8,213 nt of DNA from Candidatus Omnitrophota bacterium (GCA_013202925.1 JABMRA010000068.1:1-8213); one strand, 5' to 3'. Shown: positions 1-6,013, counted from the first letter of the stretch. Program-made: numbers and translations. The notes: generated from the sequence alone by a model not told the origin.

Positions 1-945
1 ACAAAATTTACACTTGCCCCCTATAATATTATACTCCAGGATCAGATACCCGCGCCGTCCGATAATAAGATTTTTACAAACAGGGCAGTAGGTATTATTG
101 CCTTCATGGCCAGGGCAATTGCCTACATATGCGTAATGAATGCCCTTTGACATCGCAACATCCCTTGCAAGGGTAAGGACTTCCTCTGGCGTGGGCGGCA
201 GGTTCTTCAATTGATACATTGGCCAGAACCTGGAAAAATGCACCGGCACCTCCACACCTATATTTTTCACCACCCAATCACACAGCATTGAAAAATCCTC
301 TTTGGTGTCATTGTACGTCGGCACCACCAGATTCGTAAGTTCCACCCAGACCCCGGCCTGTTTCATTGTCTTTATTGCATTAAGGACTGGCTCGAGTGTG
401 CCCTTTGGCACTCGCTTATAAAAATCCTCTGTGATGCCTTTTAAATCAATGTTTGCTGCGTCCACAAAAAGGCATGCCTCTTTTAATGGGTCTGGATTTA
501 TGTAAGCGGCTGTGACCCACACATTTAAAAGACCATTCTCATGCGCGATCCTGGCAGTATCAGCAGCGTATTCAAAAAATATCACTGGCTCGGAATACGT
601 ACAGGCTATTGTCCTGCAATTTGCAGCCAGGGCCTGTTTCACAACCTCCGCAGGCGCAAGGTCGATATTCCTAGTATTCTCGGGCTCCCTCTGCGATATC
701 TCCCAGTTCTGGCAGTACATGCAATGCAGATTACACCCCGCAGTTGCAATAGAAAACGAGCTTGTGCCCGGCAGATAATGAAAAAGCGGCTTTTTCTCAA
801 TAGGATCAACGTGCACTGCGCAGGGCTTTCCGTATACAAGCGTCTGCATTTTTCCGTCAATATTCATGCGGGCCCTGCAGTCCCCTCTGTCGCCAATGCC
901 CAGCTCACACTTCCTCGGACACAATAAACACTTCACCTTACTCAT
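1..945 (-). CDS. amrS: AmmeMemoRadiSam system radical SAM enzyme AmrS (3' end cut off by the window)
   Basis: The first 315 residues of a cytoplasmic radical SAM enzyme, open at the left edge. The Cys-rich N-terminus (Cys6, Cys9, Cys13, Cys23 in CLLCPRKCELGIGDRGDC) matches the AmrS/PflA-like pattern. The SAM cluster motif is CNLHCMYC (71-78), with Cys71, Cys75 and Cys78 binding the [4Fe-4S]. The TIM-barrel continues with TYSEP (116-120), DAANIDLKG (162-170) and VHFSRFWPMYQ (235-245). The end carries rubredoxin-like CPVC (287-290) and CKFC (312-315), typical of AmrS. Only about 10-20 residues should be missing. AmrS is defined by its association with AMMECR1-like and Memo-like proteins, neither of which is in this window; they could lie beyond the left edge. 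The exact reaction is not settled to my knowledge. Start: ATG 945 with AAGG at 4 nt, overlapping the small membrane gene by 8 nt. Confidence 0.92.
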   Translation of the reverse strand, partial: MSKVKCLLCPRKCELGIGDRGDCRARMNIDGKMQTLVYGKPCAVHVDPIEKKPLFHYLPGTSSFSIATAGCNLHCMYCQNWEISQREPENTRNIDLAPAEVVKQALAANCRTIACTYSEPVIFFEYAADTARIAHENGLLNVWVTAAYINPDPLKEACLFVDAANIDLKGITEDFYKRVPKGTLEPVLNAIKTMKQAGVWVELTNLVVPTYNDTKEDFSMLCDWVVKNIGVEVPVHFSRFWPMYQLKNLPPTPEEVLTLARDVAMSKGIHYAYVGNCPGHEGNNTYCPVCKNLIIGRRGYLILEYNIIGGKCKFC

Positions 946-1156
946 AATACCTTGCCTCGCGAGGCTCCAGCCCTGCCTCTTCTAACCTGGTTAGAATCTC
1001 TGGAATCTCTGCCTTTGGCTCTGGCACTTTCGGTAAGTTTACATTTTTAATCCGCGGCGGCGGATAAACTTTGGAGGTATTCTGAAACACGGTAAAGGCG
1101 AACAAAAACACCAAAACCGCTGCAACAAATATAAATAATCTATCGCTTGTTTTCAT
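938..1156 (-). CDS. Small single-pass membrane protein, unknown function
   Basis: A 72-residue protein I do not recognise. It has a short basic N-terminus (MKTSDR), one membrane helix (about 7-25: LFIFVAAVLVFLFAFTVF), a Pro- and Lys-rich linker (VYPPPRIKNVNLPKVPEPK) and an acidic C-terminal helix ending EEAGLEPREARYYE. By the positive-inside rule the tail should be outside the cytoplasm. The gene is joined to the flavin/Fe-S gene by an ATGA overlap and to amrS by an 8-nt overlap, so it is translated as part of this set and is very probably real despite its size. The tight placement suggests a small subunit or assembly partner of the flavin/Fe-S membrane protein. No Cys, His or haem-binding motif is present, so it is not itself an obvious electron carrier. 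Confidence 0.75.
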   Translation of the reverse strand: MKTSDRLFIFVAAVLVFLFAFTVFQNTSKVYPPPRIKNVNLPKVPEPKAEIPEILTRLEEAGLEPREARYYE

Positions 1157-2217
1157 CTTTTCTTAAAGACCTTCCTGCCTGCCTTTGAGAGCATGTCCAG
1201 AAACGCTCCTGCAGCGCAAAACCAGCTGCAGAACGGCCTATGATGAAATAATGACAGGATAAGTACTATTGCTAATATGAGCCAGGCCGCTACGCTGCCC
1301 CTTCTTAAAAATACAGTGGCGAACGGCTCGTAGTTTACGATATTGGCATTATTGAGCGTCAATACCAGGACAGTCAGTATCCACAATAAGATATATTTTA
1401 TCTTTCTCAGGCTCTTTTCAACTTGCGGCGTGATTTCAACATTGAACTTAAAGATCTTGTTTAAAAATATCTGGAGTCCGCCAAAGGGGCACATGTACGT
1501 ACAATAAAACGCGCCGATGAGAAACGTCAGGATGAGTCCGGAAAAAATAAATACATACCAAGCGATATTAGACCTGAAATCCGGCAGGTTCCACAAAAAC
1601 ACCCCTCCTAAACTTGTCATGGAAATAAAATTTGCCTTCCAGAACCCGAAATATAAAACAGAAATAAATAGGCCTGTATATCTGAGCCAATTCGCCTTAA
1701 GGTAAAACGCCATCAAGAGAAATGTTATGATTAAAACCGTTAGATAAAAATCAAGATTTAAATTGAACGGGGCCTTCTTTTTTGATACATGTCCCGGCCT
1801 ATTAATCCTCTCCAGGGACGTCTTTAATGTCATTGCAACAGCACTGCTGGATATGGTCGCATGGGTCACCCCGTCTATATCCTCTCCCACGATAAAATCA
1901 TCCTCGGAGCCTTTGCCCTTAAACTGATCTAAAAATTCCGGCTCCGAGATCCCGGCTGCATATTGCGATGTCTCATTGTGGCTTAAAACCTCGACATCTT
2001 CTATGTTGCCCTCTTTATCAAGCCCCACCAGCATCTCAATAGGACCGCCAAGGCCCTTTACATCAGGCGCAATATCCTTGGTATTAAAAGAATTGCCCTC
2101 TCTTAAAATTGGCTGTCCGGGCGCTGCCTCCCCCGGCCCCTTCCTAATGTGAACATTCACAGCCACAGCCATTAAAATCGTTATAATAATAATTATATTT
2201 AAAAGATTTTTACGCAC
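1153..2217 (-). CDS. Membrane FMN-binding and 4Fe-4S electron-transfer protein (PceC/NosR-like)
   Basis: A 354-residue membrane protein. From the GTG start it has an N-terminal membrane anchor (about 5-23), an FMN-binding domain of the RnfG/NqrC/NosR type (about 24-140), then five further membrane helices (near 157-173, 180-199, 218-237, 275-289, 310-324). DGVTHATISSSAV (115-127) sits at the position of the ApbE flavinylation motif, whose usual form is (S/T)GATxT; here Gly is His and the acceptor would be Ser123. Two CxxxC motifs, CTYMCPFG (239-246) and CSWFCAAG (330-337), match the paired CX3CP motifs of PceC, NosR and NapH membrane domains that bind metal centres, though the second lacks Pro. 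The organisation is that of PceC: outer flavin domain joined to six-helix redox membrane core. It likely passes electrons between the membrane pool and an outer flavin; partner unknown. An in-frame TTG at 2256 is less likely than GTG 2217. Stop overlaps the next start (ATGA). Confidence 0.85.
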   Translation of the reverse strand: MRKNLLNIIIIITILMAVAVNVHIRKGPGEAAPGQPILREGNSFNTKDIAPDVKGLGGPIEMLVGLDKEGNIEDVEVLSHNETSQYAAGISEPEFLDQFKGKGSEDDFIVGEDIDGVTHATISSSAVAMTLKTSLERINRPGHVSKKKAPFNLNLDFYLTVLIITFLLMAFYLKANWLRYTGLFISVLYFGFWKANFISMTSLGGVFLWNLPDFRSNIAWYVFIFSGLILTFLIGAFYCTYMCPFGGLQIFLNKIFKFNVEITPQVEKSLRKIKYILLWILTVLVLTLNNANIVNYEPFATVFLRRGSVAAWLILAIVLILSLFHHRPFCSWFCAAGAFLDMLSKAGRKVFKKR

Positions 2218-2974
2218 TTTTCTCTCTTTTGATAAACATAATGAGCGCCACCACAAAAATTATACCGCTTATAACCTGGGCTATCTTTATATTGGTATTC
2301 CATATATACAAACAGTCCCCGCGCAAACTGGAAACAGCGATTCTTATACAATTATATATCATCAGATACAGCAAAAAAACCCCGCCCTGAAACCTTATCC
2401 TTTGCCTCATAGACCACAGGACAAAAAATCCGACAAGGTTTAGGATCAATTCATAGAGCTGGGTGGGATGCACTGCTAATCCGTGGTAGGCTATGTAAGG
2501 CAAGCTGTCTTTTGGAAACCTTACCCCAAACATTGACTCTGTGGGCATGCCAAAACAGCATCCGTTTAAAAAGCAGCCGATCCGGCCGATTGCCTGGCCC
2601 AGGATTATTGAAGGGGCCATGAGATCCGCCAGGTTCCAGAAAGAGATCTTGCGACGTTTTGAAAATAAAAACCCTGCCGCTATGCCGCCTAGTAATGCGC
2701 CATGTATGGCAAGGCCCCCTTCCCATACCTTTAATACAGATACAGGATCTTGTATAAAACTTGAGGGATTAAAAAATGCGAGGTAATAAAGCCGTGCGCC
2801 TATTAATGAGCCTATGAATATATAAAGGGCGAGGTCATAGATGAGATCTATCTTTATGCCCTTCCGCCTTGCCTCAATCCCTGCGACGTAGACACCAAAA
2901 AGAAACGCCGTGGCAACCATCATGCCATAGCTATATATTGTGAAGGGACCGAGTTTGGCTATTATGGGATGCAT
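2210..2974 (-). CDS. lgt: Prolipoprotein diacylglyceryl transferase
   Basis: A 254-residue inner-membrane enzyme with about seven hydrophobic segments. It transfers diacylglycerol from phosphatidylglycerol to the lipobox Cys of prolipoproteins, the first step of lipoprotein maturation. Recognisable family motifs are GGLAIHGALLGGIAAG (86-101) with the essential-type His91, GRIGCFLNGCCFG (130-142) with Arg131 and Asn137, HPTQLYE (169-175), and YNCIRIAVSSLRGD (207-220) with Arg211. The NGCC form replaces the NGE or NQE of proteobacterial and firmicute enzymes and is common in other phyla. Length is slightly short but complete. It opens the second gene train after a 70-nt gap; its ATG has only a weak purine stretch (GGAAACGA) upstream. 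Its stop lies inside the start region of the flavin/Fe-S gene (8-nt overlap), so the two are coupled. Confident assignment. Confidence 0.95.
   Translation of the reverse strand: MHPIIAKLGPFTIYSYGMMVATAFLFGVYVAGIEARRKGIKIDLIYDLALYIFIGSLIGARLYYLAFFNPSSFIQDPVSVLKVWEGGLAIHGALLGGIAAGFLFSKRRKISFWNLADLMAPSIILGQAIGRIGCFLNGCCFGMPTESMFGVRFPKDSLPYIAYHGLAVHPTQLYELILNLVGFFVLWSMRQRIRFQGGVFLLYLMIYNCIRIAVSSLRGDCLYIWNTNIKIAQVISGIIFVVALIMFIKREKSA
2222..2227 (-). promoter_or_regulatory. Ribosome binding site of the flavin/Fe-S gene
   Basis: AGAGAG on the minus strand ends 4 nt before a GTG at 2217. No comparable site precedes the alternative TTG at 2256. It therefore supports the GTG start within the last codons of lgt. 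Confidence 0.5.
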
Positions 2975-2988
2975 TAATCGTCGTTTCC

Positions 2989-3015
2989 GTCCGCCTCAGG
3001 CGGACTTCGGCGGAC
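2989..3015. repeat. Palindromic repeat GTCCGCC-TCA-GGCGGAC with an extra GGCGGAC copy
   Basis: GTCCGCC (2989-2995), GGCGGAC (2999-3005) and a second GGCGGAC (3009-3015) allow two alternative 7-bp hairpins. This nearly matches the palindrome at 7903-7918. It fills much of the 70-nt gap between the nitroreductase stop and the lgt start. No T-tract follows, so an intrinsic terminator is unlikely; a dispersed REP-like element or an mRNA-stability hairpin is more likely. Confidence 0.65.
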
Positions 3016-3018
3016 AAG

Positions 3019-3046
3019 CGTGATTCGTGAATCGTGATTCGTGCTT
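3019..3046. repeat. Four tandem 7-nt repeats (CGTGATT type)
   Basis: CGTGATT, CGTGAAT, CGTGATT and CGTGCTT follow one another without spacing, ending inside the stop codon of the nitroreductase gene. On the minus strand this reads as alternating GAATC and GATTC, so small stem-loops can form. It is probably a slippage-derived array in the intergenic gap. Function is not evident. Confidence 0.6.
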
Positions 3047-3728
3047 AATCCTGAATATACCCGACGGGTACTACATATATAGGTACTAGGTTCTCTGGAA
3101 GATCCAACACCATCGTTACCGCATCGTCGGAAAATGCCCCTACAGGCACAGAGCCCAGGCCTTCTGCCACTGCCTGAAGATGCACATTCTGCGCAGCGTG
3201 GCCGGCTTCGATATACACGTAATTCTCGCCTCTTTCTCCGTACCGAGCGGTCCTTTCAAAATCAGCGCATATAACTACGTCTATACTTGCATCTTTTACA
3301 AATGGCTGACCAAGGCATGCGCTACAAAGTTCTTCACGTAAATCCTTATCCTTTACCCTCTTTATGCTGTGCGCCTTTGGGATATAAAGAAAAAGTCCGT
3401 CAGAACTCACCAGATATATCTCCAAAGGATAAGTTGCCCCTGCAGAAGGTGCGCTACGGTGCCCCGTATCCTCATCAGTAATCCCCTGGCAGGACCAGAG
3501 AAGCTGACCTATCTGTTCCAGCGTCAATTCTTCTCCTGATAAACCCCTCTCAGACCGCCTGTTCTTGATCGTCTCTTCCAAAGAAACGTTCCCTTTTTCT
3601 TTTGGCCTGGGAAGATTTATTATCATCTCATCTCCGTATGAAAATCCGGGCAAATACAATAAAAACGAAAGAATAAAAAGAAATCTCAGCATCTCAAGTG
3701 TTCGAGATTCGGTCTCGAACAAAGGCAT
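3045..3728 (-). CDS. Exported SagB/ThcOx-family nitroreductase (FMN-dependent oxidoreductase)
   Basis: An FMN nitroreductase-fold protein of the SagB/ThcOx type, 227 residues from the 3728 start. NRRSERGLSGEELTLEQIGQLLW (57-79) gives the FMN phosphate-contacting RRSxR. RSAPSAGATYPLEIYL (91-106) is the diagnostic SagB stretch. EAGHAAQNVHLQAVAEGLGSVPVGAF (174-199) and VPIYVVPVGY (215-224) complete the flavin fold. After Met13 comes MLRFLFILSFLLYLPGFSYG, a clear Sec signal peptide with likely cleavage before Asp33, so the protein is probably exported; no lipobox Cys is present. Start is uncertain: the ATG at 3728 forms TAATG with the thymidylate synthase stop, whereas the ATG at 3692 gives the cleaner signal peptide but has no Shine-Dalgarno. 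No peptide-precursor, SagC or SagD cyclodehydratase genes are present, so a role in thiazole/oxazole peptide synthesis is not supported. It is the last gene of the rex train; substrate unknown. Confidence 0.87.
   Translation of the reverse strand: MPLFETESRTLEMLRFLFILSFLLYLPGFSYGDEMIINLPRPKEKGNVSLEETIKNRRSERGLSGEELTLEQIGQLLWSCQGITDEDTGHRSAPSAGATYPLEIYLVSSDGLFLYIPKAHSIKRVKDKDLREELCSACLGQPFVKDASIDVVICADFERTARYGERGENYVYIEAGHAAQNVHLQAVAEGLGSVPVGAFSDDAVTMVLDLPENLVPIYVVPVGYIQD
3700..3720. repeat. Inverted repeat GTTCGAGA-TTCGG-TCTCGAAC at the 5' end of the nitroreductase gene
   Basis: Two perfect 8-bp arms (3700-3707 and 3713-3720) flank a 5-nt loop. It lies between the ATG at 3728 and the ATG at 3692 of the nitroreductase gene. 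If translation starts at 3728 it encodes the FETESRT-like N-terminal extension that precedes a good signal peptide. It could be a REP-like insert or an RNA hairpin that tunes translation. Sequence differs from the GTCCGCC palindromes. Confidence 0.6.
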
Positions 3729-4477
3729 TACTTTATTTCTATATCTAATTTGCCTGTCCTCTGTTTGGCAAGGTCCCAGCTGTACTCGTAAAGGTGAAGG
3801 CCTTTACTTGAGGCTATGATCTCGCCATTCCCCACGCCTATCTCTTCTGCCATGTACTGCTTTACAAGCTCAAGGCCTCCAAGATTCGACGGAAACCCTC
3901 CCCACAAGTCCCACGACCTGAAATAGGGAAAGAAATGGAGCTTCCCGTACCGGATCCTGGTATCTATAAGACGAAGGCATGGCGGGTCATGAAGCTTTAT
4001 ATCAGAAGGCATGCCTATCTCCATTACTGCCTGGTTGGTGCCGTGGCCCTTGTTCTTGTACATCTTTATCACTTCTTCGACCTGATTTACCTCGAGCGGC
4101 ATCTCTCTGGTCATCTCTTTTCCGCCGAGCGTCTCTTTTATCCTGACCTTTGCGTCCACCAGCCTCTCTCCGTAGGTATAGTCCTCTGTCTCTGTCTTCT
4201 GGCCTGTCAGTAAATATGAAAGATAGCCATGGATATATTCCATGCTTGTCGGGGCAGGTATGCTTGAGCCTTCGGGTAGAATAGGTATTATCTGATGGCT
4301 GGGATTTTTTATCCTGATAGTGACGAAATCAAACTCGAGGCGCTTCTGGCCTTCGTAACTACCGCTTGTTATAGTATAGGTATGGCCGTTCTCCAAGATC
4401 TTTGAGAGGCACTGAAACCATGCATCGTCCAGGTCAAATGCCTCTATGTAAACCGGCCTGAGGCCGTCTTTTCTCAT
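3728..4477 (-). CDS. Archaeal-type thymidylate synthase (ThyA superfamily)
   Basis: A 249-residue cytoplasmic enzyme of the thymidylate synthase/dCMP hydroxymethylase family. It would methylate dUMP to dTMP using methylene-tetrahydrofolate or a related C1 carrier. Catalytic Cys167 lies in HDPPCLRLID. The substrate loop is YFRSWDLWGGFPSNLGGLEL (185-204), with the RS and Asp pair. Asn198, eight residues after the Asp, matches E. coli Asn177, which selects dUMP; dCMP enzymes carry Asp there, so a thymidylate synthase is favoured. LHLYEY near 227-232 matches the His-x-Tyr that binds the ribose. The sequence is closer in pattern to the methanogen/archaeal form than to ordinary bacterial ThyA. I chose the ATG at 4477 because it forms TAATG with the upstream stop and has GGGGG about 8 nt before it; an in-frame TTG at 4492 adds five residues. 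The downstream stop overlaps the next start (TAATG). Confidence 0.85.
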   Translation of the reverse strand: MRKDGLRPVYIEAFDLDDAWFQCLSKILENGHTYTITSGSYEGQKRLEFDFVTIRIKNPSHQIIPILPEGSSIPAPTSMEYIHGYLSYLLTGQKTETEDYTYGERLVDAKVRIKETLGGKEMTREMPLEVNQVEEVIKMYKNKGHGTNQAVMEIGMPSDIKLHDPPCLRLIDTRIRYGKLHFFPYFRSWDLWGGFPSNLGGLELVKQYMAEEIGVGNGEIIASSKGLHLYEYSWDLAKQRTGKLDIEIK

Positions 4478-4974
4478 TACTCTAGCCCCCAATGTTTTTT
4501 TAATTCCTCATTTATATCTTTAACAGCATCTTCCCTTAAACCTTTCTCCCTTATTTTACCCCTAAGATTTCCCTTCTTCAACATAATTATCTTTTCCAGT
4601 TCCCTGATGGAGATCACATCACTGCCGAACCCCTTGGCATGATTTCTGACAAAGTTGTCATCTGAAGACACGCTTATCCTGTCTTTGGGCGAGGCTGCCC
4701 TTAACATATCAACGATAACGCTGTCCGCATCCTTATCGATCGTAGTAAACAGGGTCTCTACCGGCCCGTACGAATCCCTCTTTATCCCGAGGTCTCTTTC
4801 CTTGCTGTCGAACACGATGAAGACCTTGTCAAAGATGCGTTTCTGCGCCATAAAATCCATTAACATCTTAATAAAAGAGAGCCGGCTTGCCTCAAGGCTC
4901 AGATCCTTTTTGGCCTCGAGGTGTTTTATCTTGTTTATGGCATTGTACCCGTCTATGATTAAATATTTTGGCAC
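4477..4974 (-). CDS. NYN-domain (YacP/Rae1-like) putative endoribonuclease
   Basis: A 165-residue soluble protein of the NYN/PIN-like fold related to YacP (Rae1 of Bacillus, a ribosome-associated mRNA endonuclease). The acidic metal-binding residues are in their expected places: LIIDGYNAI (5-13) with Asp8 and Asn11, FIVFDS (52-57) with Asp56, KDADSVI (81-87) with Asp82 and Asp84, and VSSDDNFVR (102-110) with Asp105 and Asp106. The C-terminal 35 residues are highly charged and helical, as in YacP. A PIN-type nuclease activity is therefore plausible but the RNA target is unknown. Translation begins at a GTG (4974) inside the DUF523 gene, with AAAGG at a 6-nt distance; no ATG lies near it. Its stop forms TAATG with the next gene. 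There is no partner antitoxin, so a toxin-antitoxin reading is unsupported. Confidence 0.85.
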   Translation of the reverse strand: MPKYLIIDGYNAINKIKHLEAKKDLSLEASRLSFIKMLMDFMAQKRIFDKVFIVFDSKERDLGIKRDSYGPVETLFTTIDKDADSVIVDMLRAASPKDRISVSSDDNFVRNHAKGFGSDVISIRELEKIIMLKKGNLRGKIREKGLREDAVKDINEELKKHWGLE

Positions 4975-5393
4975 GAGACGCCTTTTCTTTTTAGTAGGGC
5001 CGCGGTCACGCCGTCGCCTCGGACCAGCCTGCCCTGAAAACTGCCGTCATATATCTCGTCACAGCCGCACGAAGGGCTCCTGGATTTCAGGATGGCCTTT
5101 TTTATGTTGTGTTTTTCTACAATATCCAGCGCCTTGTGCGCGCCTATTAGAAATTCCTTTGTTACGTCTTTAGAGTTTTCGTCAAAGACCTTTGCCATGC
5201 CATCCAGGACATTCCCTCCGCTGCCTCCCCTGATCTCGGTCCGTGTCCTCGGGATAGGCCTTCCGCCCAGAACCTCAGGACAAACTGCTACAGCAAGACC
5301 CTTTTCCACCATGTGTTTTATCCGGGGAGCTAGTCTATCCTTTCCATCCCACGCGCAATCTATCCCGGCAAGACACGCGCTTACCAACATCAT
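4959..5393 (-). CDS. DUF523 / TudS-type [4Fe-4S] protein (possible thiouracil desulfidase)
   Basis: A 144-residue single-domain DUF523 protein. The family hallmarks are all present: VSACLAGIDCAWDG (4-17), CPEVLGGRPIPR (38-49), SPSCGCDEIYDGSF (106-119) and GDGVTAALLKRKG (126-138). Cys7, Cys38 and Cys109 are the conserved residues that in the characterised member TudS hold a [4Fe-4S] cluster, whose fourth iron removes sulfur from 2-thiouracil. Cys13 and Cys111 are additional. Characterised TudS shows that the fold can act as a desulfidase, but many DUF523 proteins have no tested substrate, so this function is inferred. The gene starts with tandem ATGs (5393 and 5390) that overlap the HAD stop; AGGAG lies about 8 nt upstream. 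Its 3' end overlaps the next gene by 16 nt. Neighbouring nucleotide enzymes (thymidylate synthase, NYN protein) suit a role in modified-pyrimidine salvage. Confidence 0.88.
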   Translation of the reverse strand: MMLVSACLAGIDCAWDGKDRLAPRIKHMVEKGLAVAVCPEVLGGRPIPRTRTEIRGGSGGNVLDGMAKVFDENSKDVTKEFLIGAHKALDIVEKHNIKKAILKSRSPSCGCDEIYDGSFQGRLVRGDGVTAALLKRKGVSCQNI

Positions 5394-6007
5394 GGCCTTA
5401 GCTCCTTTACGATCTTTTCAAGGGTGCCCTCGCCGTCAAACACAATGCCATTTATGCCGAGTTTAGCTGCTGCCTCAATCAGGTCCTTTCTATCATCTAT
5501 GTAAAAGGCCCTGGAGGCCGTGGTCCTGGCAGACTCTAAAGCCCTTCTGTAAATCTCGGGATCCGGCTTTCTATGCCCCACCTCATAGGAAAGCACCAGC
5601 TTATTAAACTCGCCAAAGATATCCATCCGTGTTTTTAGAAACTCGAAATGCGTCTTGTTCAAATTTGACACCAGGATAAGTTTATATCTCGCCCTGGCCT
5701 CTCTCAAAAAATCCTGCATCTTTATGTTCTTGGAGGTTTCAAAGAATATGTCGTTCCATATCGGGAAAAATCCATCGCGCTCCATATCCAACTTAAGAAA
5801 ATCCTTTACCCTGCGGAAAAACTCGTCCGGATCGATCCGCCCTTCTTCATACAGCTCCGTAACTCCTGAATCAAAAAAGAGATCGTAGATATCCTCTTCT
5901 TTTTTGGGCGTATGTTCCATGATCCGCCTCACTGCGATCCTGTGATCGAAATCGATAAGGCAATTCCCCAGGTCACAAATTATTGTATCGTATCTATTCT
6001 GTCCCAT
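5390..6007 (-). CDS. HAD-superfamily (subfamily IA) phosphatase, YihX-like
   Basis: A 205-residue HAD hydrolase that resembles YihX, a sugar-1-phosphate phosphatase. Motif I is CDLGNCLIDF (11-20), with the nucleophile Asp12. The usual second Asp, two residues on, is Gly14, as in the DLGNV-type members. Motif II is LVSNLN (112-117) with Ser114. Motif III is GHRKPDPEIY (144-153) with Lys147. Motif IV is FYIDDRKDLIEAAAKLG (168-184) with the Mg-binding Asp171 and Asp172. The cap domain is the helical insert between motifs I and II (about 20-95). All catalytic motifs are intact, so a soluble phosphomonoesterase is likely; substrate is unknown (sugar phosphate or nucleotide). It sits 6 nt after the permease, and its TGA overlaps the next start, indicating co-translation. 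Predicted start is the ATG at 6007, with GGAAA about 10 nt upstream as a weak ribosome site. Confidence 0.88.
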   Translation of the reverse strand: MGQNRYDTIICDLGNCLIDFDHRIAVRRIMEHTPKKEEDIYDLFFDSGVTELYEEGRIDPDEFFRRVKDFLKLDMERDGFFPIWNDIFFETSKNIKMQDFLREARARYKLILVSNLNKTHFEFLKTRMDIFGEFNKLVLSYEVGHRKPDPEIYRRALESARTTASRAFYIDDRKDLIEAAAKLGINGIVFDGEGTLEKIVKELRP

Positions 6008-6013
6008 AACTTT

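Noticed and set aside
512..927. Two open frames on the plus strand (88 and 128 codons) opposite amrS
   Set aside because: They lie wholly within the amrS coding region on the other strand, whose motifs (CNLHCMYC, CPVC) are unmistakable. The plus-strand products show no recognisable motif.
954..965. Perfect 12-bp palindrome GCCTCGCGAGGC near the end of the small membrane protein gene
   Set aside because: It is inside coding sequence for EPREA and no second copy was seen. Chance or codon usage explains it; too weak to call an operator.
3728..4477. dCMP hydroxymethylase, which would suggest phage-like DNA modification
   Set aside because: The discriminating residue eight positions after the substrate-loop Asp is Asn, the dUMP type, not Asp. 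No phage genes surround it.
4477..4974. NYN/PIN-like protein as a toxin of a toxin-antitoxin pair
   Set aside because: There is no small antitoxin partner; both neighbours are metabolic genes, and the sequence fits the YacP/Rae1-like housekeeping branch.
4655..5466. Plus-strand open frames of 124 and 172 codons across the NYN and DUF523 genes
   Set aside because: Both are antisense shadows; the minus-strand products carry complete family motifs and overlapping start/stop junctions.
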